A stretch of DNA of 64,000 nt from Citrus sinensis (lineage: Eukaryota; Streptophyta; Magnoliopsida; Sapindales; Rutaceae), in NCBI RefSeq assembly GCF_022201045.2, contig NC_068561.1, positions 20,772,501-20,836,500 on the forward strand, written 5' to 3'. The position numbers and the translations under genes were made by a program. A model generated the notes under the pieces. The model ran no database searches. It saw only the letters and a program-made list of their open reading frames with translations, and was not told the DNA's origin. Below, in pieces: positions 48,501 to 60,075 of this stretch. Numbering within the stretch: the first letter of the stretch is position 1; each line of letters opens with the position of its first letter.

Positions 48501-50665
48501 CTCTTTGCGTTATATGCTTGGAGGGAGACAACTACGTTGCACGTAACATTCAAAAATGTTTCTGGCAATGGTCTGCGGGATGAAGTCACAAATTTAACAG
48601 GGGAGCTTAAAATTTCCGTGATAGAGCTACTGAAGAGCCTCATGACCCTTGAAGGGAACAGGAGGATAAACTTCGCATGTCTTCTCACACAGAGTGTCCT
48701 GAGGACCTATATTTTACAAATACCACGAGGGGGCCACAATGACTGTAACTTGCCAGATTCTTACCATAAACATTATCCGAGCAGCTCTGTTCATGAAATT
48801 AAAGCAGGTATTAAAAAATCTACTTCAATTGGTTAAGATCCTGGAGATTGAAATTTGCTTAGATTTCACCTGATCAGGTGCAAATCAAAGTTAGTTGTTA
48901 GAAGACAATAAACGGAACATTTATATGTTTTAAATAGGGAAGAGTGCGCTGCAATCCTTAATTTTGCATGATTCCACAAAAAACTACAAATTATTTCACT
49001 TTAATACACTCAGATTACTGATATGACACTTGTCCAAACTGAAATGATGGACCAAAGGTAAGAATTGTTAATTTTATTTTCTTCACTGATACAAGTTTCT
49101 GTTTTCGTTGGTCGCTATGGATCATACAGAAGACGGACGTATCATCTGTTGCAGGCAATGGAAATGTGGTCAAACTCCTAGGAGGCTTAAAGGAGAGAAA
49201 CAACTAAATCCAGTTCTCCTTCTTAATGGATATTCTATAGAAAGTTACTGGCTCCCAATGGAACCAAATGATTTAGTTAGAACACTATTGGAAGAAGGGC
49301 ACGAGACGTGGCTACTGCAATCGCGATTGCATCCTTTAAATCCTGCAGACAACTTCACAATTGAAGATATTGGAAGATATGATATTCCTGCTGGTAAAGG
49401 AAGGATGCAAAAAACCCAGTCGAATTTATATCTTACACTCGTTTAGTTGTAGTCTGAGTGAGCATTTTCTTATCTATGTTATTTTTACAGCAATTGGTAA
49501 GATCCTCGAGTTGCACGGACACAACATAAAGGTTCACATAGTTGCTCACTGTGCTGGAGGCCTAGCCATTCACATAGCTCTTATGGGAGGGCATATCTCT
49601 GCAACCCACATAGCTTCTCTGTCTTGCACAAACTCTTCAATGTTCTTCAAGCTGAATGCATTGGCTACATTCAAAATGTGGCTTCCTCTGGTGCCCGTAA
49701 GTTTCTCTCTCTCACTCTCTTTTTTTTTTTTTTTTAAATAATCTCAAACTTGGAATCTGTTAGATGTTTTACTCCAGCAGCAATCAGGACTGGTGGCAAT
49801 CATCAGTCTCGACTTTTGGAGTTGTGATACATGTTTGAAATAGGGAGCATATGTTTCAAAGAGTATTAATAGTTTTATAGCAGGAGACATCTTCTTGCAT
49901 GTTTGCAAACCTATAGCTTGAGCCTCATTTTAACTCAATCTGCAGGTATCAATGGCTATACTGGGCAAGAACAATATTCTGCCTCTGTTGGAAATGTCAG
50001 AAACCAGTTTCCGCCACCATCTCCTGAGATGCATTGCCCGTTTTATCCCACGCTATGAGAGATGCACATGTAATGAATGTGAGGTCCTATCTGGTGTATT
50101 TGGTAATGTTTTCTGGCATCAAAATATAAGCCGTACAATGCACCATTGGATATACAGGGAAAACACAACAAGGCTTCCCATGGCAGGATTTCCTCACCTC
50201 AGAAAAATTTGCAACTCGGGATTTATCGTGGACAGCCATGGAAACAACTCGTATCTGATCCATCCAGAGAGAATGAAACTCTCGACGCTGTATATCTCTG
50301 GTGGACGGAGTCTTCTTGTGACTCCAGAGACTTCTTTTCTGGCCAACAAGTATATGAAAATGCACCAACCGGGTTTTAGACATGAACGGGTAGTTGTGGA
50401 TGGTTTTGGGCATTCAGACTTATTAATAGGGGAGGAGTCTGATAAGAAAGTTTTTCCTCACATATTATCTCACATAAGATTGGCTGAACAAGGGAAAAAT
50501 GGTGTGATCAGTTCAGGAGAGAAATACAGCAAAGAGTCCTTAGCTTGGGAAGATGATTTCTACTCTGCGTCCAGAGGATTTGGAAGCAGCTGGTATTCCC
50601 AAAGGATTGTTGTTTTGTTGATGTTGTTGTGGGTTGTTATTATGTTGATTTCATTATTCCTATGA
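45523..50665 (+). CDS. GMC/cholesterol-oxidase-like flavoenzyme fused to an alpha/beta hydrolase
   Basis: Nine exons: 45523-45786, 46070-46489, 46818-46974, 47061-47302, 47470-48383, 48464-48807, 49130-49393, 49491-49696 and 49946-50665. They join in frame to 1,176 residues. Residues about 1-560 are a GMC oxidoreductase: FAD motif GSGYGG (25-30), a CX2CX2CX3C cluster (Cys200, 203, 206, 210), and the C-terminal STSVHLLGGCNAS, DGSLIPCSVGVNPCLTIAAV blocks typical of cholesterol-oxidase-like enzymes. A linker domain follows. From about 785 an alpha/beta hydrolase begins (LNPVLLLNGYS), with AHCAGG (Cys889 at the nucleophile position) and GFGHSD (His1093). The last 19 residues form a hydrophobic anchor. 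Substrate is unknown; a sterol or other lipid alcohol is only a family-based guess. Intron 2 appears to use a GC donor (CAG|GCATAT), since the first downstream GT would follow an in-frame stop. Confidence 0.9.
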
Positions 50666-51954
50666 TTCATAAACTACAGCGAGGAAAAGAACCATTATGG
50701 GGAATTGCTCAGTTTACGTTTACAGCCGTGAATAAGATTTTCAGTGGCATCAGTGCGCTTGATGCGTTAGTTTCTGCAGGCAAGGTGGGTAACTGTTGAC
50801 TCTTATCAACAGCATGCAGTCATCACAGGACTTGCTAGCAATGATCAAGAAGGAAGTGGGTTAGTCTTGAGTCATTATCATCCACAACATCAAAGAATAT
50901 TAATAATAAAAGCAGTTGCTCTGCTCTTTGCAACTTTTTTTAAAAAAAAAAAATTATAGGATGTATTTTGTTCAAATTTATTTAAATTTGCTTGAAGGTA
51001 GAATTATGCAAGTTGCAGTGAAAATTTACGAATAAATTTAACGACCAACTCATTCCAAACCGATGCGGTGGGTTAGCAGTGATCAGGTTTTAGTAGATGC
51101 GGGCTCAGTTTTTCAATCGAGCTTAAATACCCAAAGCTAATCGGGCTGACTATGCCGTTCTACCATTGACAACCTCTAAAGTCCATCAATCTCTCTCTTG
51201 AGGAAAAACTTCAATTAACTGATTAACAGAATCATTATTTACAAGGCATCTATGTTCTTTCAAAACTATCCTTAATTCAATCTCTTTCCGCCAAATCGCT
51301 TCTTCTTTATGAATATTTTTTTTTTTTTAAAAAGAAATAATACTTCATTTTAATGAATAGGGGACGGCAAAAAAAAGTGAAATATTTTTTTCATCAAAAT
51401 AAATTGAGATTTGACATACCAGAAATTGTTTAAAGGAAGGTTGAAGAAGGGAGAAGTGTCGGTGTTGAGGGGCGAGCTATTGACATGCGAACGCGGTAGC
51501 CGTACGTGTCACAAATACCTGCTTCATTGGAGCCGCCGGCGCAAAACGCTGAGACTCTATTTTTGTTACACAAGTCGCCTTGGATCTTCATCTTCTTAAT
51601 TATTACTATAATAATAATTATTATTATTATTGTCAGGTTCTTTAATTAATCTCGTCAATTGTTGATTCTTCGATGATTCAATTTAATTTGGTATAAAAAT
51701 AAAGAAAGAAAACAGATTATAATGGGAGAGAGAGAGAGAGAGAGAGAGAGGGAGAAGAGTCAATATTGAGTTGTACAAAAAGCGAGTTACTGAAATTGAA
51801 TTTAGGAGTAATTTTGGAATAAATAATTCTTCCAGTTAATTGATGGGCTTTTGTCGGAAGGTGCGTTTTTATTTGACTTTAGAGATGTGTGAGGTCATTA
51901 TGAAAAAACATTTAGAAAATATTAATAATTGAAAATACTTCAAAAGAAGGCAAT
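50666..51954. other. Intergenic region between the fusion gene and tRNA-Asn
   Basis: 3' flank of the fusion gene, then AT-rich DNA with a (GA)n tract at about 51727-51750. An open frame at 51411-51599 (62 codons) has no recognisable domain and I do not call it. Confidence 0.45.
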
Positions 51955-51971
51955 GCTGGAATAGCTCAGTT

Positions 51972-52004
<33 letters not shown>

Positions 52005-52028
52005 GAGGTTCAAGCCCTCCTTCTAGCG
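51955..52028 (+). tRNA. trnN-GUU: tRNA-Asn (GUU anticodon)
   Basis: A 74-nt cloverleaf. The acceptor stem GCTGGAA/TTCTAGC has one G-T pair. The D arm is GCTCAGTTGGTTAGAGC, the anticodon stem TGTGG/CCACA with loop CTGTTAA (anticodon GTT at 51989-51991), and the T arm GGAGGTTCAAGCCCTCC. No intron and no encoded CCA, as expected for a nuclear tRNA gene. A, B boxes are intact. A T run follows at about 52055-52063. Confidence 0.97.
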
Positions 52029-52053
52029 AAAGTTAAAATTTTGCTCGTGCGGT

Positions 52054-52063
52054 TTTTTTTTGT
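52054..52063 (+). terminator. Pol III T-run terminator for tRNA-Asn
   Basis: A run of about nine T residues some 26 bp after the tRNA-Asn 3' end, the first T run of four or more after the gene body. Confidence 0.6.
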
Positions 52064-52943
52064 TACTCTTAATAATGCATGTTAAAACTACATAATGAAT
52101 ATTAAAATCAAGCAAACTGGTTCTCCAATTCTTTTTTAGGTCTGAGAAAAGTGCATTATTCATTTTAAATTACACAAATGCCTTTCTTGTCGATTGTCAA
52201 AGTAGGTGTGATTTTGCAACTCCGATGGTGCCGACTGATAAACAGCTCAAGATAGTAGTTATCATCAGCATCTGCATACCATATCAGCTTTGTGGTGACA
52301 CATTTTATCACAATTTGCTCAGCAGAAATGGACATATAGGCAAAGCCGCATGAGTGGCCAATTTTGAAGGAGCTTTTTTCATTTTTTTTTTTAAATCAAT
52401 TTGCTTCTTGTCTTTGTAACAATGCGCGAAGTGGCTAATTTGCCACCACCCGTGCGCGCCTCTCAACTAGTACAGATTGGAAATTAAATATGTTTAACTT
52501 GTTTTGCCATGATGATTACCGATAGCATAGTTAGGCACATATTTCTTTTTGGCCTTCAAGTGAAGCTACTTGGGGTACGGCCGTACGGCTCTTTCACATG
52601 CTGGACAAGAACTAGTAATGCAATTTGGTTTTGTTGTAGGTTTAGAAGAAATCAGATTATTTCAAAATCTAATCTAGAAGCTGTTCGATGCAATTTGTCA
52701 AGGAGCAGTATACTATGGACCTTATTTGTCTCATCTATGCATTGTTTTGTTTAATTGAATAGAGAAACAAAGGAGCAGTATCTATTTCTATAAATTCACT
52801 TGATTAGAAAAAAGGAATTCTCCTCCTTTTTCCCTTTCACTTATTTCATTTTAATGTCTTGTAAGACATGCTAAACTGCTAAACAATTTATAACATTAAT
52901 AAGCTGAATCCTGGTCACAATATCATACGGGATTTCCCAAAAT
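52064..52943. other. Intergenic region, right part duplicated from upstream of the fusion gene
   Basis: From about 52560 on, the sequence resembles 45060-45520 (shared CTGGACAAGAAC and related blocks), so it is the duplicated promoter region of the fusion gene. Confidence 0.55.
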
Positions 52944-53680
52944 ATGGTGGAACAAGATGGTTATGATGCTGTTGTTGTGGGGTCTGGATATGGAGGTTCT
53001 GTTTCATCTTTTCGATTGTCAATGGCAGGAGTAAAAGTGTGTCTAGTTGAGGAAGCTCGGCAATGGGAACCTCATGATTTTGCAACTGATAGTTTCAAGA
53101 TCATGTCTGCTGTGAGGACGGAGAACCGGAACTCAGGTTTCAGCTTTGGCCCGAAAGATGCTTTGTTTCGGGTTCTTTCTCTTGTTGCCTCAGGTCGTTA
53201 GTTATTTGGTTGCTTCTGAAAAGCTTTTACATTAACAGAAAACATTTGAAACAAGTGATGAAGACGTAGATTCATGATTATGTCATAAATCTAAAGTAAG
53301 GTGCATGACAAGTATTCCAAGTCAATTTCATTGACAAGCATTACGTAGTACGTATCTAATCTTTGAGCATAGTGCTAGTGAGGATTTTTATGACTGAATG
53401 ATGAAATAACAGGTCTATGAACAAAGTGATTCTCTAGCGGCAGTGGCTTGCGGGGCTTGGTGGAGGTTCACTAGTCAATGCTGGATTGATGCTGCCAACC
53501 CCAGTTCGTGCTAGAAGGAATCCAAAATGGCCAAAGGAATGGGAAAGGGACTGGGACAGCTGTGAAGCTTCTGCGGCTGCTATGTTGAGAATACAGAGTG
53601 TTCCTGTTGCCGCAGTCACAGGAGAAATAGCAAATGGAAACAACTTCGCATAAGAGAAGACATTGGAAGATATTGTACTA
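52944..53680 (+). pseudogene. Broken partial duplicate of the GMC oxidoreductase-hydrolase gene
   Basis: Exon 1 (52944-53171, 76 codons) is intact and close to the parent exon 1 but ten residues shorter at the start; it keeps VGSGYGGSVSSFRLSMAGVK. Intron 1 is present. The exon 2 copy starts at 53413 but has one extra G in the run at 53452-53455 (parent GCGGGCTT), which shifts the frame. About 230 bp on it stops matching exon 2, near 53637. The next about 40 bp (ACAACTTCGCATAAGAGAAG and on) match the end of parent exon 7, so the middle of the gene was deleted. A few codons are also missing just before the break. The cysteine cluster and nearly all the hydrolase are gone, so no functional product is expected. 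Confidence 0.88.
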
Positions 53681-54091
53681 CGCCATAGTGGGGGCTCGGA
53701 GCTCTGGCCTCTGCCGTAGCAGAGCTGATCTTCAGAATACTGGCTGAATTTACCTTACAAAATGCCAGATTATTAGTATTTTCAGGCATCTAATAAGTAA
53801 AGGTTCTTTGGCGGAGGCTGAAAAGTTTCCAAGGATCATCTTTGAGCTATCCATCTTTAGTTGCCAAACAGCTTACTAGTAATGGCGATGAGATCAATTC
53901 AAGAGAATCCTCGATTTCAGTAACTTGCTGCTGAAGTAATGTGCCGAGAAATTAGTCTTGTATACTTGTCTGAGCTTTTTCAACTTACTTTTGCCATCTC
54001 AGAGAATCTGATGTAAAGATGTTTTCTGATTTCAGGAAGAAAAAAAAAAAAAAAGAGACACCAAAAAACATATATTATTAGAAAACACTGC
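53681..54091. other. Sequence after the pseudogene, unidentified
   Basis: No convincing match to the parent fusion gene and no open frame of note. It may include unrecognised 3' parts of the duplicated segment. Confidence 0.35.
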
Positions 54092-54106
54092 AAAATTCAA
54101 ATTCTT
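54092..54106. repeat. SINE target-site duplication, left copy
   Basis: AAAATTCAAATTCTT, identical to 54320-54334. Confidence 0.85.
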
Positions 54107-54319
54107 CTTTTTTTTTTTTGGTAAACCATCCGGTGTGCCGCGACCCCATTGGACCTCGATTAATCCGGTTAGGAAGGGTAAAGAGCTCTCAGGTTCGATC
54201 CTCACTAAACACACCGTTTGGAAAGGGTAAAGAATCTTAACTGTGATTACACTCCGAATCCAGATTAATCAAGGCCCAATGGAATCGCGGCACTGCCAAC
54301 TGAGCCACAACCATTTTGT
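54107..54319 (-). mobile_element. SINE of about 213 bp, minus orientation
   Basis: A perfect 15-bp direct duplication (AAAATTCAAATTCTT at 54092-54106 and 54320-54334) flanks it. The left end on the plus strand is a T run, that is, the poly-A tail of a minus-strand element. At the other end, read on the minus strand, is TGGCTCAGTTGG (54296-54307), a good Pol III A box. GATCGAACC (54192-54200) fits the B-box core. The interior also has an inverted pair (GTGCCGCGA...CCATTGG with its complement). Family not named; it is tRNA-derived by its boxes. Confidence 0.8.
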
Positions 54320-54334
54320 AAAATTCAAATTCTT
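54320..54334. repeat. SINE target-site duplication, right copy
   Basis: AAAATTCAAATTCTT, identical to 54092-54106, marking the 5' end of the minus-strand SINE. Confidence 0.85.
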
Positions 54335-56076
54335 TTAACCCCAAAGGAAAGTTACGTAATCAATCTGTCGAAGACATAACATGTACATGTTTGTGAAATT
54401 AAATGATTGAATGCTGCTATTGACAGCTTTCTAAAGCTCGCCTGAAAGTTGGAACCTTATTGTTATGTTTATAGCTACATTTATAGTTAGAATTACGCAA
54501 AAGGATAAAAAAAAATTACGCAAAATAAATTTAATTTATACCAAACTTAATCTTGTTTTATTAGTATCTCTTCGCACCCCTTCAAAATTTTTTTTTTTGT
54601 GTTTTTTAAATTTGATAATCAATTACTTACATGTGTTTTCTTCATCACTTCAAAATCATTTTGAAATTATCAAAAAGAACTGAATTCACTCTAAATTATA
54701 CAGTAAAAAAAGGTGTTTATAATGTGGATGTGAAGAGAGTATTGCAAGACGAAAATACATATATGGATTAGTTTAACCGAATTTGTATTTATATTTATTA
54801 ATATACATTTATAACTTGGATACCGAAGGGGTGCCAATAGTTTATCATTTCAAACAATCTAATTTGACTAATGATGTTTCACAATCAATTGCTGCCAAAT
54901 TGACCTAGTTTTCATTTCTCGACGAATGTTAGTACCAGACGCACCAATATTACATTTTCATTTGGGTTAATTTTAAATTACTCTCATCATGAAATATTAA
55001 TTTTTAAAATATTCTTTAAAAAAGAGGACGTGTCAATGATTTTTTTTGGATTAATTTAGGATTATTTTGATTATAAATTGACTGTCTTCGAATCATTCCT
55101 TACTTTTAAGAACTTCAATTTACTCTCCATTTTATTAAAAAGACTGAAAAAAAAAACATCAATCAACCCTTATTTTTTACTTATCTTTTGAATAAAAATA
55201 AGAGTACCACAAAGTTTTCAAAATTAAAGAAGATAATTTGAAGATAGTTCATTCACGATGGGTAATCCAAAATTTATATAAAATAAATTGAGATTTACAA
55301 TAATTTAAAGTATTTTAAATAATATCTTTTCATGAAGGATAATTTTAAATGAATTATATTTACTCACTTTAGATATTTAATTGGGATACTTAATGATGTG
55401 ATATTATATGTTATCCATTCAATAAAATTAATTAACATCAATAATAAAAATAATTAATTTAATAATCAATAATAAAATTAACTAATATCATATATATGAT
55501 ATTAAATAATTAATGACATAATATGTACCTGAACTAAATATCTAAGCTTATTAAACATATCATTATTGATGCAAGCCTTGGGTCCTCCTTTCAAATCTAT
55601 CGGCCCAAACACCCCAAATGCATCGGCTACCAACTAACCAACAAACAAAACCTAAAGAACATTTTTAAAAAGTTGGTTTAATTTTATTCTTTAAATATTT
55701 ATTTATTTATTAATATGATAAAAATAATAAAAATATATATTATTCTTCATAAAACTTTTTAAATATAAATAGATTAATATTATTTTAATTAAATAATTTT
55801 TTTTAAAAAATATAATTAAAGTATTTTTTTAATAAAAAATAATAAATATAAATAAAAAATAATTTTATAAAATTAAAGGGAGATAATTATTTTTTTATTT
55901 AAAAAAATTTAATTAAACTATTTTTTTGAATATTAAATAATACGTCGCACTTCGAATAAGTAATAAAACTTTTTTGAATTGTTTTGGAGATGCTCTTAGA
56001 CCCATCAATCTCTTTCGCTCCCACGTCATTCAACAATCACTTGGGTGATGAGCTGCAGTCTGCAGAGCCCACAACA
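54335..56076. other. AT-rich intergenic region upstream of ORANGE-like
   Basis: Very AT-rich, with no recognised repeat or gene. The last 100 bp include an in-frame ATG (55984) upstream of the chosen ORANGE-like start. Confidence 0.5.
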
Positions 56077-59000
56077 ATGGCGACTTCCAGCTTCTGCTCT
56101 AATTTCCCACCACCAACCTCTTCACTTTCCAAGTTCGGTTCCTCTAAACCCTTGATTATATTCCCCTCGAATGGCACCCACAATCGCCTCTCTTCATCCA
56201 AACACTCCCCGCCAACTTCCATCTTCTGTTCCGCCACCAAAGGCCCCTCCAGTGACAACATCCCCAAGTAAATTCTCTCTCTCTCTCTCTCTCTTTTCAT
56301 TTTTACTTTAATAATTACGTGTCGCATTTATTTTACCATGTCAGCGGTGTTCGAATTCCTGACCTCTTGTTCCGCTTGAAAGATTTTATCAATTGAACAA
56401 CCGGACAATTTTATGTGAAATGTTTGTATTGTTCCTTTGTATCAGCAACTTCTCTATCATAGAAGGACCGGAGACTCTTCAAGATTTTGTTCAGATGCAG
56501 CTCAAGGAAATTGAAGATAACATTAAGCATCGGCGCAATAGGATATTTTTCCTCATGGAAGAGGTTTATTCTCTTTTTAAGTATTTTAGATTAAAGGATA
56601 AAGCATTGTTTTGTGTTATTCTTGATATTGATTTAATTCATGTTAGATTTTTTTTTCCCCTCGTATGTTCTAGTTAAGGAGGTTGAGGGTGCAGCAAAGA
56701 ATAAAGGGTTTGAAAGTTATTGATGAAAGCGGCGAGGAAGAGGCAAGTGAGATGCCTGAAATCCCATCATCAATTCCTTTTCTGCCTTATGTGGTGAGGC
56801 CTGAAACAGAATTTTTTTTATTTTTTGAATTTGATCCTAAAAAGTCTAGTAAAGCGATATATATATTTTTCATTTCCATTGTTCTGATGATGTTAAGAGA
56901 TTGTTGTGTCTGATCTTGTTCACTTTTATTTTAAGTAGACTCCAAAGACCTTGAAGCAGCTTTATCTGACGAGCTTATCATTCATATCTGGAATAATCCT
57001 ATTTGGGGGTCTTATTGCACCAACTGTAAGTTTACAGAGAGTGACTGCTTTGCTCTTATTCCAGTTCATCTTCATATGATTTGTTTGCTTTAAAGGCTGT
57101 TTATCATCTTATTAGGAGTCATTTACATTTTGTGAGGCATTATTTTATTACTTAAACTTTTGGTCGACCAATTGCAACAAAAGAACAGAAGACATTGGTT
57201 GTGTATTAAAGGGTGCCTATTTTTATACCATGGATTGGCCTCAAAGCTGCTTCATTCTTATTTTCAGGATGCTGCCTGCACATAGTCATATTGACTAAAA
57301 GCCAAATTCATGGAATGGTAGCTTGTAAGAAATGATCTATTAAAAAAGATGGGAAAGAAAGTGAATGCTACCATAACAGTTCTAGATTATTTGAGATTAT
57401 TAATTAGTTGAGGTAAAAGACTAAGAAGTACAGACATAAATTAGAAGCTAATTTAGACAAATTGCAAAGATTGCGCTCATGATTCTGTTTAAGGGTAGGC
57501 CTGAAAACGCAAGTTAAGTATTGGTTGATAGCTGATGGCGTGTAGGTGAGATGTATGTAGACAGTTCAGAATGTTGCAATAGATATATTAAGTTTAGGGG
57601 GAATGTTTTGCTTATATCCAACCCAAAAAGTTGATAAATGATGTCTTCAATCGCACTGTTGTGAGTTATGTGTACTTGCAGTTTTCTATTAGGTTGTTTT
57701 TAGTTGACTATTTACTCTTTTTTATTTTTAAATCCGTGACCATTGTTCACCTTCTATATTCTGTTCGCAATGGCAGCTGGAGCTGAAATTAGGTTTAGGG
57801 GGCACCTCTTATGAAGATTTCATTCGCAACATGCACTTACCCATGCAATTAAGGTATTGGTGAACCGGCATTTCTCCTAAACAGAAAAAAGAAAAAGTTT
57901 TGGTGCAACCAAACTTTAAATTTGCTCATGCTTTCTGTTCCATTTCTAATCAGTTTGATTCCATATTCAGTCAGGTCGATCCCATTGTGGCATCCTTTTC
58001 AGGTGGGGCAGTGGGTGTCATATCGGCTTTGATGTTAATTGAAGCTAACAATGTTGAGCAACAAGAGAAAAAAAGGTGCAAATATTGTCATGGAAGCGGT
58101 ATGTATCAATGTACACTTGTATATGTCTGTGCATGCTATTCAAACTTTGCTTTCTTTCATTTGAGAAATAAATTTGGCTTTATTTTTACTGTGCACTGCC
58201 AGCATTTATTGTGAAATAACTGAAAATTGTGGCCTTCAAACGAAACATATAGAAATTTTATTTAACTAACGTAGAGTTGTATCTACTTTATATGCTGTAT
58301 GTCCAAAAAAATGATGAGACGGTGGAGCATTTGTTACTATAATGATGCAGGAAAGTGTAGTTGATTTTTTAAAATGCGGAAACTATTTTCAAAGATTGGA
58401 ACTCATTACTGATATTCTTTGGAAAATTCAAATGTTTGATAGGGTTGAGCTTTCATTCCAAGGATGTAGCTTTTGAGATCTTTTATATATGGATGAACTC
58501 TTCTTTTTTCTTGGTCATCTTATCTTATGACTTCTCTTCATATGCATAACGAGCTTTTTTCCTTATCTTATCTTATGACTTCACTTCAGTATGCTTCATG
58601 GTCATACTGCTTTTGAACTTTAAAAGAGTTTTTAGTCATGAAAGATAGATTACTAAATATAATCTAATCAGTTATGTTGAATGGGTTCCACTAGTCATTT
58701 TCATATCCTTTTGGTTTGTTGTTGTATCCAACTGCCTAAAGATGGCTCATAATTATTTTGCTAGGATGGTTTTATTTGCATTTGCATTGATGTCATTACA
58801 TTCAAATCCTTAATGAAAAATATCTTGTCAATATCCACTACCCACAACCAAAAAAGTAAATTGGAAACACAGAAGCTCATTTTCTTTGCCTTGTTCTTTT
58901 CTTAATTTTCTTTGACATTTTGTTTATAATTTCCATTGGTTTATTTTTTGTATAATCCCTTGGACAGGATACTTGGCCTGTGCTCGATGTTCTTCTAGTG

Positions 59001-59389
59001 GTGTTTGCTTGAGTGTTGATCCTATCTCAACTTCCAATGCATCCAATGGTCCTCTGAGAGTGCCCACTACTCAACGGTGTCCAAACTGCTCAGGTGCAGG
59101 AAAGGTACAAAATTTGATAAGAAAAAGATTGCTACTCAAGCAGACATATGCCTTTGCTATTTTGGGCATTAAGATGTTGTAAAAGTTGTTTGATTGAATG
59201 CATTTTAAAGCTCCTTCTCATGCCTCGGTCAATCAGCTGCACTAAAACAACATTAAATTGACTTCATTTTTATTGAGTTATGGTGGCTAATCATTTTCCA
59301 TGCTTATTCAGGTGATGTGCCCGAGCTGCCTCTGCACCGGAATGATGATGGCAAGCGAACATGACCCACGGATAGATCCATTTGACTAA
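56077..59389 (+). CDS. ORANGE-like (OR-like) plastid DnaJ-type zinc-finger protein
   Basis: ORANGE proteins are plastid membrane chaperones that stabilise phytoene synthase and promote chromoplast formation. Eight exons: 56077-56267, 56446-56563, 56674-56793, 56939-57025, 57777-57853, 57971-58098, 58968-59104 and 59312-59389, giving 311 residues. Features in order: a Ser/Pro-rich transit peptide (MATSSFCSNFPPPTSSLS), the conserved IIEGPETLQDFVQMQLKEIE, RRNRIFFLMEE and LRRLRVQQRIK, two membrane segments (SFISGIILFGGLIAP and VASFSGGAVGVISALMLIE), then four CXXCXXXG-type repeats (CKYCHGSG, CARCSSSG, CPNCSGAG, CPSCLCTG), and the family ending SEHDPRIDPFD. EMPEIPSSIPFLP and TPKTLKQLYL mark it as the OR-like paralogue rather than OR itself. 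The ATG at 56077 best fits transit-peptide style; an in-frame ATG at 55984 would add 31 residues. Confidence 0.95.
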
Positions 59390-59879
59390 AGAGCTCTCAC
59401 TTTTGCAATGTAATTTTCTTTGCAGTCACTATTACTGAGGAACGCAATTTGTCCGAAAACAAATTTTGTTATAGAAGAAATACATACACAGAATATTTTC
59501 ACTCCATAAAGAAAGAGAAATAAAACCTGTATGATCTAGAACAAAAAGGCTTCTATACACCCCGTGGAAGGAGAATAGAAACTAGTGGTACTTGGTAGTG
59601 GTAAGAAGAAGCTGCTAATTGATGAGCACTTAAATGAGAATTTGGTTTCTAATGATTAATTTTATCCACTTAATCATTTTGAATTCCATTTTTGAATCAT
59701 TAATTTTATCCACTTAACTGGTTTCTAATGATTTTAAATGAGAATTTGGTTGTGTTTGTCAATTAGATAAAATGGAATACAAAATGATTAATACAATTTT
59801 TCTCACGGACAAACTGTTGTGAATTTTAAATTTATCTCAAAAGTTAAAAATATTATTAATCGTAAATCAATGAAAACAT
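59390..59879. other. 3' flank of ORANGE-like gene
   Basis: Contains a short local duplication near 59638-59755 (TTTCTAATGATT and AATTTTATCCACTTAA blocks each seen twice). No gene. Confidence 0.5.

Positions 59880-59959
<80 letters not shown>
59880..59959 (+). tRNA. trnL-UAG: tRNA-Leu (UAG anticodon)
   Basis: An 80-nt class II tRNA. The acceptor stem is GACAGTT/AGCTGTC, the D arm GGCCGAGTGGTCTAAGGC, and the anticodon stem CCAGA/TCTGG with loop TTTAGGC (anticodon TAG at 59914-59916). A variable arm (TCCGAAAGGGCG region) follows, then T arm GTGGGTTCAAATCCCAC. No intron. It lies only about 115 bp upstream of the ABHD11-like start, so the tRNA sits in that gene's promoter region. Confidence 0.97.
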
Positions 59960-59961
<2 letters not shown>

Positions 59962-60075
59962 TTTCCCTTTGACCATTTTGTATAATTTTATTTTTAAAAC
60001 GACGTCGTTTGTTTATATCGTATTCTACACCTCACCGTCTGTACTGACGAGAAAGCGGACAGCGGGACTTCACCA

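Noticed and set aside
51411-51599. Plus-strand open frame of 62 codons
   Set aside because: No domain or homologue recognised; lies in ordinary intergenic DNA before tRNA-Asn.
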